Assembly (NCBI GenBank): GCA_023151145.1
Contig: JAKLJM010000099.1
Span: forward strand, 5,843-13,422
DNA length: 7,580 bases
DNA from: Bacteriovoracaceae bacterium
Lineage (GTDB): Bacteria; Bdellovibrionota; Bacteriovoracia; Bacteriovoracales; Bacteriovoracaceae
Direction of reading: 5' to 3'
Below the pieces are notes generated by a model. The model was not told where the DNA came from and made no database searches. It saw only the letters and a program-made list of their open reading frames with translations. The translations under genes and the position numbers were made by a program. The first letter of the stretch is position 1. Each line of letters opens with the position of its first letter. Positions 1-7,500 of the stretch are shown here, piece after piece.

Positions 1-1127
1 AAGTCGTTCAAATTGATAAATTAAAAGCACTTGGCGAAATGAGTGCTAATATCTCTCATGAAATAAACAATCCGTTAACAGTTGCATATGGAAACAATGA
101 AATTTTGTCTTTTTCTCTTGAGAATTCTGACTTAAACGCAGAGAGAGCAAATATTTTACTCTGCCAACAGAACATTGAATCTTCTCTGGAGAGAATTAAA
201 AAAATTATCTCAAACATGAAAGATTTTCTTTATAAAAACGAAGATCTAAAAGAATATGTAGGGGTAAACAGTATTGTGCAAGCGTCACTTGATCTTTTAA
301 ATCCTAAAATCAAGGCCCATCATATTGCTATTAATTTTAATCCTGGTGCCCAAGATTATATCATCATGGCCAATCGAGTAAAAATAGAACAAGTTATTAT
401 CAATCTCATTCAAAACGCTATCGATGCTATGGTTGATGCAAAAATCGAAGAACCAGAGATTACGATCTCTTTATCAGCTGAAGAAAGTACTTCATTTGTT
501 CAATTAAAAATTTCTGATAATGGACCAGGAATAAAATTTGAAGATCGAGAAAAAATCTTTCAGACTTTTTACACTACAAAAGAAATTGGTAAAGGTACGG
601 GATTAGGATTAAGTATTTCTAATAGAATTATTGAATCTCACCAGGGCAAACTAAAGCTTTTAGATTCTTCAGCTGGGGCTATTTTTGAAATCACACTCCC
701 CTCAACAGCACTCTCAAATTATATCCAAGGTGATTGGAGTAAAATTTTAAATAGTGACCCAAGCTTTAAAAAAGTATTAATCGTAGATAATGAACCACAA
801 ATATTAAATCTTTGTATGTCGTTTTTAAAAGATGGTCCTTATTTATTTTTAGGAGCAACCAGCGGAAGAGAAGCTTTAGAGATTTTAGAAAGAACCGATA
901 TCCATCTAATTATTACTGATTTAAATATGCCTGATCAAGATGGAATTACTCTTTTGAAGGAATTGAGAGAAAAAAATTACCAAGGTCCTTCCCTTTTACT
1001 TTCCAGTAGAGAAGGAATTCCCCACTACACTAAACACAAAGATGAATTCAAAATTAATGGGATTTTATTAAAACCATTCAACAAAGACGAGCTGAATAAA
1101 ATTATCGGCCAAACATTAACAGCGTAG
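1..1127 (+). CDS. Hybrid sensor histidine kinase with C-terminal receiver domain (5' partial)
   Basis: The reading frame is open from base 3, so the gene enters from the left edge. The ATG at 39-41 is an internal Met inside the H-box (KLKALGEMSANISHEINNP), not the start. Residues here count from that Met. The phospho-accepting His is H7 (bases 57-59). The HATPase domain has the N-box with N126, the G1 box DNGPGI (160-165), an F-box FQTFYTTKE and the G2 box GKGTGLGL (184-191), so the kinase core looks complete. A receiver domain fills about 244-362, with phospho-acceptor D294 (TDLNMP), S322/S323 and K345 (LLKPF). Its acid pocket reads D250-N251 rather than the usual two acids. By family knowledge it autophosphorylates on His and passes phosphate to its own or another receiver. 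The sensory region is missing, so the signal and any membrane anchoring are unknown. It is followed 11 bases later by a receiver gene. Confidence 0.95.
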   Translation, partial: VVQIDKLKALGEMSANISHEINNPLTVAYGNNEILSFSLENSDLNAERANILLCQQNIESSLERIKKIISNMKDFLYKNEDLKEYVGVNSIVQASLDLLNPKIKAHHIAINFNPGAQDYIIMANRVKIEQVIINLIQNAIDAMVDAKIEEPEITISLSAEESTSFVQLKISDNGPGIKFEDREKIFQTFYTTKEIGKGTGLGLSISNRIIESHQGKLKLLDSSAGAIFEITLPSTALSNYIQGDWSKILNSDPSFKKVLIVDNEPQILNLCMSFLKDGPYLFLGATSGREALEILERTDIHLIITDLNMPDQDGITLLKELREKNYQGPSLLLSSREGIPHYTKHKDEFKINGILLKPFNKDELNKIIGQTLTA

Positions 1128-1138
1128 AAGATAGCAAT

Positions 1139-1519
1139 ATGAAAAAAGATAATTTTACATTGTTGATTATTGATGACGATCAAAAAATTATTGAATTAAT
1201 TACTACTTTTTTAAACCTTCGTTTTCCCAAAATAATTGTTGTCACTTCTAATGACATTCGCGAAGGACAATTTAAATTAGAGAATCAAGATTTTGATTTA
1301 GTTATAGTAGATCAATTTATTAATGGAAAAACGGGATTAGATTTTATTTCCCAAATGCGTCGAACTTTAAAACATTCTAATAAAAAATTTGTTTTGATGT
1401 CTGGGGCACTGGGGACTCAAGAAGTGGCCCAAGCTATTAACTTGGGCATTACAGATATCTTAGTAAAACCTTTTCCTTTAAAACATTTACAAGAAAAGAT
1501 CCTCAAATATTCTCAGTAA
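1139..1519 (+). CDS. Single-domain response regulator (CheY-like receiver)
   Basis: This 126-residue protein is a receiver domain and nothing else. It has an acid pocket D12-D13-D14 (IIDDDQ), phospho-acceptor D58 (VIVDQF), S88 (LMSGA) and K110 (LVKPF), and ends about 16 residues after the Lys, leaving no room for a DNA-binding or enzymatic output domain. The ATG lies 11 bases after the kinase stop, preceded only by a weak purine-rich GAAG; co-transcription and translational coupling with the kinase are likely. It may take phosphate from the kinase and act through protein contacts, as CheY or Spo0F do, or serve as a phosphate sink; the sequence does not decide which. The position after the acceptor Asp is QF rather than the more common hydrophobic-Pro pattern. 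The stop TAA (1517-1519) is 2 bases from the stop of the convergent thiolase gene. Confidence 0.93.
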   Translation: MKKDNFTLLIIDDDQKIIELITTFLNLRFPKIIVVTSNDIREGQFKLENQDFDLVIVDQFINGKTGLDFISQMRRTLKHSNKKFVLMSGALGTQEVAQAINLGITDILVKPFPLKHLQEKILKYSQ

Positions 1520-1521
1520 AA

Positions 1522-2799
1522 CTAACTTTCAACAATCATGACCACGCCCATACCACCGGCGGTACAAATTGAAATTAATCCTCTGCCTTTACCTTTTGAT
1601 TTTAAAACTTTTGCCAATGTCGCAGTGATACGAGCACCGGTGGCAGAAAAAGGATGTCCAAAAGCTAAACTCGATCCATGAATATTTAGTTTACTTCTAT
1701 CAACTGATCCAAGTGCTTTTTCTGCTCCAAACTTTTGGCAAAATTTATCTGATTCTAAAGCTTTTAATGTACATAAAACTTGTCCTGCGAATGCCTCATG
1801 AATTTCATAAAAGTCAAAATCTTGAAGAGCTAACTTATTACGTTTTAAAATTTCTACGATCGCCTTTACTGGCGCCATTAACAATCCTTCTCCATCTTGA
1901 AAATTAACAGCTGCAGAATGTCCATCAACAATTCGAGCTTGAACCTCTAAACCATTTTCTTCTGCAAACTCTTTTGTTCCTAATAAAACAACTGCTGCTC
2001 CATCGGTTAAGGCCGTTGAATTTCCTGCAGTTAAAGTTCCTTTCCCTGATTTTTTGTCAAAGGCAGGTTTTAATGTCGCTAACTTTTCTAATGAAGTTTC
2101 TTTTCTTAAAATCGTATCTTTACTGAGGTTTTTATACGGCATAACAAGATCACTAAAAAATCCTTCTTCGTAGGCTTTGGCGGCATTTTGATGAGAATTA
2201 AAAGCAATTTGATCTTGTTCTTGGCGAGGAATTTCCCATTCTTTTACCATCAATTCACAGTGTTCACCCATTGAAAGACCAGAAAGCTTTTCAACAACAG
2301 CTGAACCTTGCGGCTTAATATCTTTAAAATTTAATTGAGATACAGCCTTAATTTTTTCGGGTAAGCTCTTCGCACCTTGTAGTGCCATTAATTTCTGAGT
2401 TAAAGAAGAAGGTAAAGTTAAAGGAATATCGCTATTGGTATCTACACCACCAGCTATTCCAGATTCAATTTGCCCTGCTGAAATCTTTAATGCAATTTGA
2501 ATGACCGCTTCTAAACTTGTTCCGCAAGCTCTCTGCACCAAGTAAGCCGGGGTTTCCGGATGAAGGCCAGACTTTAAAACACATTCCCTAGAAATTCCCC
2601 ATGAATTGGGGTTCTTAATTAACGTACCTAGAGCTACGTCTCCAATTTTTTTCCCTTGAAGATTTTTTACTCGCACTAACTCTTTTAGAGGAGCTAGCAT
2701 GAGGTCTTCTATTTTTACGTCGACATAATTAGTAAACGATCGAACGAAAGGAGTGCGCATTCCTCCAAGAATATAAACTTCTTTGTTGTCATTTTTCAT
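1522..2799 (-). CDS. fadI: Acetyl-CoA C-acyltransferase (3-ketoacyl-CoA thiolase, FadI type)
   Basis: This thiolase should cleave 3-ketoacyl-CoA with CoA to acetyl-CoA and a shortened acyl-CoA, the last step of beta-oxidation, in the cytoplasm. All family landmarks are present in 425 residues: MRTPF near the N-terminus, nucleophile C92 in RACGTS, the AGGVD segment (117-120), the NSTALTDGAA segment (260-269), H334 in HEAFAGQ, H382 in GHPFSATGAR, and C412 in CTAGGMG. The long loop containing GLSMGEHCE (about 174-182) and the overall length match the FadI / trifunctional-protein beta-subunit group rather than short biosynthetic thiolases, but biosynthetic use cannot be excluded. The usual partner, a FadJ/FadB hydroxyacyl-CoA dehydrogenase, is not in the window. 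The start ATG (2797-2799) has a good Shine-Dalgarno, GAGAGGG, 3 bases upstream. The gene begins 36 bases after the interrupted phosphoesterase, on the same strand. Confidence 0.93.
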   Translation of the reverse strand: MKNDNKEVYILGGMRTPFVRSFTNYVDVKIEDLMLAPLKELVRVKNLQGKKIGDVALGTLIKNPNSWGISRECVLKSGLHPETPAYLVQRACGTSLEAVIQIALKISAGQIESGIAGGVDTNSDIPLTLPSSLTQKLMALQGAKSLPEKIKAVSQLNFKDIKPQGSAVVEKLSGLSMGEHCELMVKEWEIPRQEQDQIAFNSHQNAAKAYEEGFFSDLVMPYKNLSKDTILRKETSLEKLATLKPAFDKKSGKGTLTAGNSTALTDGAAVVLLGTKEFAEENGLEVQARIVDGHSAAVNFQDGEGLLMAPVKAIVEILKRNKLALQDFDFYEIHEAFAGQVLCTLKALESDKFCQKFGAEKALGSVDRSKLNIHGSSLAFGHPFSATGARITATLAKVLKSKGKGRGLISICTAGGMGVVMIVES

Positions 2800-2802
2800 A
2801 GT

Positions 2803-2809
2803 CCCTCTC
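2803..2809 (-). promoter_or_regulatory. Shine-Dalgarno site of the thiolase gene
   Basis: On the minus strand GAGAGGG precedes the ATG at 2797-2799 with a short spacer of 3 bases from the last G (6 from the GAG triplet). It is the clearest ribosome-binding site in the window and fixes the thiolase start. Its 5' end overlaps the right arm of the inverted repeat at 2808-2829. Confidence 0.7.
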
Positions 2810-2829
2810 TAAATAATGTTATATTTAGA
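2808..2829. repeat. Perfect 8-bp inverted repeat in the thiolase leader (possible operator or RNA hairpin)
   Basis: Read on either strand, TCTAAATA and TATTTAGA flank a 6-base centre, a perfect dyad of 22 bases filling most of the 36-base gap between the phosphoesterase stop and the thiolase ATG. One arm touches the Shine-Dalgarno. Near or inside it on the minus strand are -10-like hexamers (TAAAAT just upstream, TATAAC within), but no convincing -35. The dimensions fit a homodimeric repressor operator, such as the TetR-type regulators that often control fatty-acid catabolism genes. It would also form a weak, AU-rich RNA hairpin next to the ribosome-binding site. The symmetry is seen; the function is inferred. 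Confidence 0.4.
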
Positions 2830-2835
2830 ATTTTA

Positions 2836-3630
2836 CTACAAATTAGGATTTTCGCTTAAATAGTTGGTGAGCAATTTATACTCTTTTGAATGAGTCGGTA
2901 GATTTTTTAATACTTTCCCCTCACGATCTTTAGGAATAATTGACACAAATCCTTTAGATAAAAGTCGAACTGTCTCAATATTATTTGTTACAAATCTGTT
3001 AGTTGCCACGTGAATTAGGCGCTTTTCATCACTCACTAATCGTCCATCAATTTTAAGTTCCTTTATTCTATTTAAGAAAGGAACTCCATACCAACGTACA
3101 TTGTATGTTAAATTGCTAGAAGCAATTGGTGAAAAAGTAGAAGTGAAATGAGAATAAATTTCTAAAAAATTAATTAACGAAGCCATTTCATCTGGAGTTA
3201 TATAAAAATGAACAACATCTACACCAGGAACGATCTTTTGATCAAAGCCGATAGAAACCGCTTCAAAAATATCTGCACGATTGTAGGGAATATTTTTTTC
3301 AAATGAACTTCGAATGAGTCCCATTGATGTAAAATAGACATCAACTGGATCAATACTTTTTTGTTTCAACTCTTTATTTAATTGTTCACGCACTCCAGAA
3401 GTCACGAGTAGCCCCATGGGATTAAAAAGTTCTCGAGATCTAGGATATGAATTCTTCGGTTGAAACACTACCTCACGAGGATTTTCAGAATGCCCCATAA
3501 GTTTAAAAGATTTTTCTCGCCACTTTTCTATACGTTTATCCCATCCACTATCAGACGTAATATTCTGATTTATCGATATTAAAGTAGGGCTATTTTTCTT
3601 TAAGACTAATTTCTTTGTAGTTCTATTCAA
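2836..3630 (-). CDS. C-terminal fragment of the 5'-nucleotidase-family protein (5'-nucleotidase C-terminal domain)
   Basis: This open segment continues the same frame after the TAA; the frame is open from 3837. As a stand-alone gene it would have to use the TTG at 3628-3630, which has no good ribosome-binding site and would start after the GHTH motif, so independent expression is doubtful. The bulk matches the substrate-binding C-terminal domain: DVYFTSMGLIR (fragment residues 97-107) stands where NGGGIR-type motifs normally are, RADIFEAV follows it where the TY-D-V-x-PF segment is, and VATNRF (208-213) matches the VATNDF motif. The GGDGY-like loop normally after VATN is replaced by VTNNIETVRLL. 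The substrate may therefore differ from classical nucleotides. The stop is TAG at 2836-2838. Confidence 0.4.
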   Translation of the reverse strand: MNRTTKKLVLKKNSPTLISINQNITSDSGWDKRIEKWREKSFKLMGHSENPREVVFQPKNSYPRSRELFNPMGLLVTSGVREQLNKELKQKSIDPVDVYFTSMGLIRSSFEKNIPYNRADIFEAVSIGFDQKIVPGVDVVHFYITPDEMASLINFLEIYSHFTSTFSPIASSNLTYNVRWYGVPFLNRIKELKIDGRLVSDEKRLIHVATNRFVTNNIETVRLLSKGFVSIIPKDREGKVLKNLPTHSKEYKLLTNYLSENPNL

Positions 3631-3837
3631 GAGAAACTCTAAATGTCCAAGCTTTACTCCATAAGAACCTGTTTGTTGAAAATAAACACCATTAACAATT
3701 TTAAATTCCTCACGGTGGGTGTGGCCGGCAATTAAAATGTCTAAACCATGAAGGGATTTTGCTAAATCTTCTGCTTCCTCACCACCGCCATGAATAGATA
3801 ATAAGACAACATCAACGTTTTTTCGGTGCTTATCTAT

Positions 3838-3840
3838 TTA
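3838..3840 (-). other. Premature in-frame TAA inside the phosphoesterase gene
   Basis: The minus strand reads CAA ACC TAA ATA GAT AAG in the gene's frame. The protein similarity continues on both sides in the same frame, so a single base change (for instance CAA, AAA or GAA to TAA) explains it. The other two frames hit TAG and TAA within the next nine bases, so frameshifting at this point could not bypass it. Confidence 0.85.
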
Positions 3841-4518
3841 GGTTTGCAAAACTTCAGATAATTCATCTAATTTTTGTTTGGACTTTTTATCATCAAAGCC
3901 AAAATATTTAAAATCTCCCCTCGTTGTTTTACTGACTAAACACCCGTTAGGACCAAGGGCACCGAGAAATAAAACTTTTAGTTGTCCTTGTTTTCCTTGA
4001 AACGACTTTATGATACTTTTTTGAATAATACTTTGTTCTTTGAAAAAACGCTTAAACTCCGAACTTTCTTCAACGTAGAGATTCGTATTGATGAGAGGAA
4101 TTTTTATTTTCGCCTGCTCTACTTTATGAAGCATTCTTTTAAATCCTTCATTGCCTGGATCATATTCATGGTTTCCGAGAATCAGTAATTCAAAACCATT
4201 TTCTGTTAAGAACTCATACTCGGGAAAATCCGGTTCTAGACTTGGTCCCAAAGCAGAAAAAATTGTTCCTGCGAAAAAATCTCCTGCATCAACGCCAAAG
4301 ATAATTTCATTTTGTTTTTGATTTTTTAGTTCTTTGATTTTAGTAGCTAGACGAGCAAAACCACCAAGAGTCTCAACTTTGCCTTCAGCATTAAGAACTT
4401 TAACGCCATCAAAATGCGAATGCAGGTCATTGGTGTGATAAATGGTGAATGGAACATCTGCCCCATAACTTAAGAGGGAAAAAAAGAGAAAAAAAATGGC
4501 CGTAAGTATTTTTATCAT
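3838..4518 (-). CDS. N-terminal fragment of the 5'-nucleotidase-family protein (226 aa, signal peptide)
   Basis: This is the part ribosomes would translate up to the TAA. It opens with MIK, a hydrophobic run ILTAIFFLFFSLLS and a likely signal peptidase I site after YGA (residue 20), so it would enter the secretion pathway. It then carries the first half of the metallophosphoesterase fold: NDLHSH at 30-35, DAGD at 77-80, GNHE at 115-118. The stop follows VLQT, just before the strand that leads to the conserved His of the second half. The fragment probably cannot fold into an active enzyme. No Shine-Dalgarno is seen at normal distance from its ATG, which sits 4 bases after a hairpin. Confidence 0.6.
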   Translation of the reverse strand: MIKILTAIFFLFFSLLSYGADVPFTIYHTNDLHSHFDGVKVLNAEGKVETLGGFARLATKIKELKNQKQNEIIFGVDAGDFFAGTIFSALGPSLEPDFPEYEFLTENGFELLILGNHEYDPGNEGFKRMLHKVEQAKIKIPLINTNLYVEESSEFKRFFKEQSIIQKSIIKSFQGKQGQLKVLFLGALGPNGCLVSKTTRGDFKYFGFDDKKSKQKLDELSEVLQT

Positions 4519-4519
4519 G

Positions 4520-4551
4520 AAAACAGGATAAGGTTTTTTTCCTTATCCTGT
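4520..4551 (-). terminator. Perfect 11-bp hairpin after the protease gene, probable weak intrinsic terminator
   Basis: ACAGGATAAGG (4523-4533) and CCTTATCCTGT (4541-4551) are exact reverse complements around a 7-base loop (A7 on the minus strand). On the minus strand the stem begins 13 bases after the protease stop (TAA, 4565-4567) and runs into a TTTT tract, the last stem base included, which fits a terminator or attenuator. The T-tract is short and the stem only moderately GC-rich, so termination may be partial. The next gene's ATG follows after 4 bases, so no Shine-Dalgarno fits between hairpin and start. An alternative is a hairpin controlling translation or mRNA stability. Confidence 0.55.
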
Positions 4552-4564
4552 CTAGTTTCGTTAT

Positions 4565-7500
4565 TTAAAGAATAATTGATTGTTGATCTTTTACTGTCGC
4601 TTTATATACTGGAGCATTGTGAGGCATCAAGAGTAGTAATTTGCCAGCAGAATATCCACGCTTAATTGTTAACTCTTTTGATTCTCCACCAGATAATTCA
4701 ATCGCTTCTGGTAAATCTAAGAAAGGTGCAGCCGTTTCAGATAAATTAAGCTCTCCCCACGTTGATTCATGCCCTGCTAAGTAGTCATCTACATCACTAT
4801 CAGCTTCAAAATTCATCGAAGCTAATTTGATATTCACTTTTTGATCTTTATTAAGTTTTAATTTTGAAAGTTCAACTCTTAAAATAGAAACTGTTGAATG
4901 ATCAAAAAAGGTAAAAGGCAAAGCTCCTTGGATGGCCGTTACATAATTTTCTTCTATTGGTTTTTCTGTTCCTAAGGCAAGTTCAAATTCTTTACGAAGC
5001 TCACGAGTAAGCTTGGCATCCATAAGAACTGATTGAACTCCACCTTGGTATCCAGAAATATAACTACCAATAATTCCGACTAACTCTTGATCTGTAACTC
5101 CGTCATCATTGTTATCAAACTGCACGGTAACGTCACATGGTTGCCAAAATGTAAGTGTGTCGTAAAACTTTATTCCAAACTCTAATACTTTTCCATCTTC
5201 AGTATTTAAAATTCTGTACCCAGCTACTTCTAAGTCACAAGATAAATTCTCAGACAAGTTTCCAAAACGTTTTGCTTGTTTTCTTCCATCTTGCGAAAGG
5301 AAGTTAAAAGGTAATACTAAGCCTATGTTTGAACCAGCATTTGAAAGAGTCGCTGTAACATCAGATAAGGCTGCATCTTCTTCGGTATCAGTTGATTGAG
5401 CCAATGGAGCAACTTTAATATTAGAAATTGAATTTACCATCGCCAAGAACGGTAAGTGAATATTTTGAGACCCTGATTCAAATCTCACAAAGCCATCTAC
5501 TTCACTTGACGTTTTTGATGCATCAATTGGAGACATGGTAAATGTCACTGGAACTACTTTTTCACTTTTTGCTTTTACCGTAACTGTTTTAGCAACTTTT
5601 ACATCTATCGCAGCTCGTTTCGTAATTACTGATGTGAAAATCATATCTTCTTCAGATGTATTTTTTAAAGTGACTTGAATGGTTTGAGTTTTCTTTTTAC
5701 CTACCGGAACCTCTCCTAAGCTTAATGTAGCAGGGAGAGCAATGACTTTCGCTTCTAAAGATTCTTTTACCTGAACTCGTCCTGCACCTTGAAGAGAAAC
5801 AGGAATTAATCCCTTTTCTTCTTGTACCATCATTTTAGTATTATTTAAGGCCAATGCTTTTAACTCTTTCACTGTAAGTTCTGGTCTGGCTTGTTTTAAA
5901 AGCGCCATTACTCCAGCTAAGTGAGGACCAGACATTGATGTTCCAGAAAACATGACACCTTTATTTCCCGAACCATGTTGAGCTGAAATAATATTTGCAC
6001 CAGGTCCCGCGATTTCTGGTTTAATCAATGAATCCATTGTACGTGGACCTCTCGAAGAAAAGTCAGTAATCGTATCAATCAATTCTTTTTTCACTAATCT
6101 TTTGCCAGGATTAAAAGTGAATTCAACTGCTTTATTTTGATTTAATTGCTCTTTAATCTTTAAACCAGTCTCATAAGTTAGCATGACGGCCGGAATTTCG
6201 ACTAACTCGTTACCACCCATCTGAATTGGTTTTCCAGGTTGGTTATTTAAAACCACTGCCCCAACAGCTCCTAGACTTTCTGCTAGTTTTAATTTTTGAA
6301 CAAAGTTAATCACCCCACGATCGAGAAGGGCAATCTTACCTTTGACTTGGTTTTTTGTAGATTCTGGTAACTCCGTTGCTCCAGTTCCTAAATAAACTAA
6401 TTCACCTACTACATTTGTAGAAGTTGCTGGAATAGAAATATTTCCTTCGACCGCTTCTTCTAAAATTTCAGTTTCACCGACAATTACTTTTACGGCCGGA
6501 AAATCTACGTTTTGAGGCATATCATCGATAGAAGCTGCTACCGAGATGGCATCATCTGACGTTGAAGGAGCGCCTACAATGTATGGACTATCACCTGAGT
6601 TTCCAGCAGAAGCAACAACGACAGTACCTGCTTTCGTTAAATTTTTAATAGCTTCATTATAAAGGATATTTGGTTTACCGTAGTTACCACCTAATGAAAG
6701 GTTAATAACATCTAATCTTCTTTCTGGTTTTAATTGTTCAGTTGGATCTGCAGAATATTCTAGTGCAGAAATAACTGCTAATGAACTTGTGCCCCCCTCT
6801 CTACCAAAAACTTTGATGGCGTATAAATCTGCATCTGGAGCTACTCCATCGTAAGTTAAAACGCCATCTCCGTGACCTGCGATTGTTCCGGCGACGTGAG
6901 TTCCATGTCCAGAAATATCTAGTGGGTTTTCATCTCGTCTTGGTACTGAATATTTTAAATCTTCAGTTCTTGGATTATAACTATCACCTACGATATCAAT
7001 TCCACCAACAACTCTTTGATTGGGAAAAAGTGATGTTGATGATGTAGGATCTACACCTTTATAAGCTTCCTCTGTTCCAGGTCCACCAAGCATAGCGTGA
7101 GTGTAATCAATTCCTGTATCAATAACACCAACTCTTAAGCCTTTTCCAGTGATCCCTCTTTTATAAGCTTCTTCTGCTCCAATAAATGTCACAGAATTTT
7201 TCTTTGATAAAGTTAGCTGACTTTCTTTTTTATCGCCTAAAATTTCAGGGCGGTTAAAGAAAGATTGTTCTTCAAGAGTTTTTACACCAAGTAATGTTTC
7301 AATTTTTCCCACGACTTCAGCTGGTGCAGTAATAGAGATGGCATTTAAAACCATTCTGTATTTCGCCACGACTTTGATTTCCGTTGAAATTTCAGTAAGC
7401 GACTTCAAAAGTGCATCTTGTTCGGCCAAAATTGTTTTTTTCAAACTTTCATCAACGATCAATTTTCCATCAACGGTCTTAGCGTTTGAAAGAAGGGCCG

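Larger units (their letters stand above)
2836..4518 (-). pseudogene. UshA/5'-nucleotidase-family metallophosphoesterase, interrupted by one in-frame stop
   Basis: Read through the TAA at 3838-3840, this is one continuous frame of 560 positions, close to the roughly 550 residues of UshA. It has a signal peptide (about 1-20), a calcineurin-like phosphoesterase domain and a 5'-nucleotidase C-terminal domain, so the intact protein would be exported and hydrolyse nucleotides or related phosphoesters. Metal ligands lie on both sides of the stop (codon 227): D31 and H33 (NDLHSH), D80 (DAGD) and N116-H117 (GNHE) before it; H243 (SIHGGG), H266 and H268 (GHTH) after it. Neither fragment alone can build the two-metal site. 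There is no other frame damage, so the lesion is recent, a sequencing error, or tolerated by suppression. The ATG at 4516-4518 is the only possible start: in-frame upstream there is a TAA (4543-4545) and no start codon. Confidence 0.85.

Noticed and set aside
39..41. ATG at 39 as the true start of the histidine kinase
   Set aside because: It lies inside the H-box; the frame and the kinase similarity continue upstream to the window edge.
1713..1907. Plus-strand open frame of 64 codons inside the thiolase gene
   Set aside because: It is antisense to a well-conserved thiolase, has no ribosome-binding site and resembles no protein; a shadow frame.
2836..3630. An independent gene starting at TTG 3628-3630
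   Set aside because: The frame is open and homologous upstream of this TTG to the TAA at 3838, including GHTH, so it is the tail of the interrupted gene; the TTG lacks a good ribosome-binding site.
3838..3840. Selenocysteine or pyrrolysine recoding at the internal stop
   Set aside because: The codon is TAA, used by neither system, and the residue is not at a catalytic position of the family.
3982..4188. Plus-strand open frame of 68 codons inside the phosphoesterase gene
   Set aside because: Antisense to the conserved phosphoesterase half with GNHE; composition fits a shadow frame.
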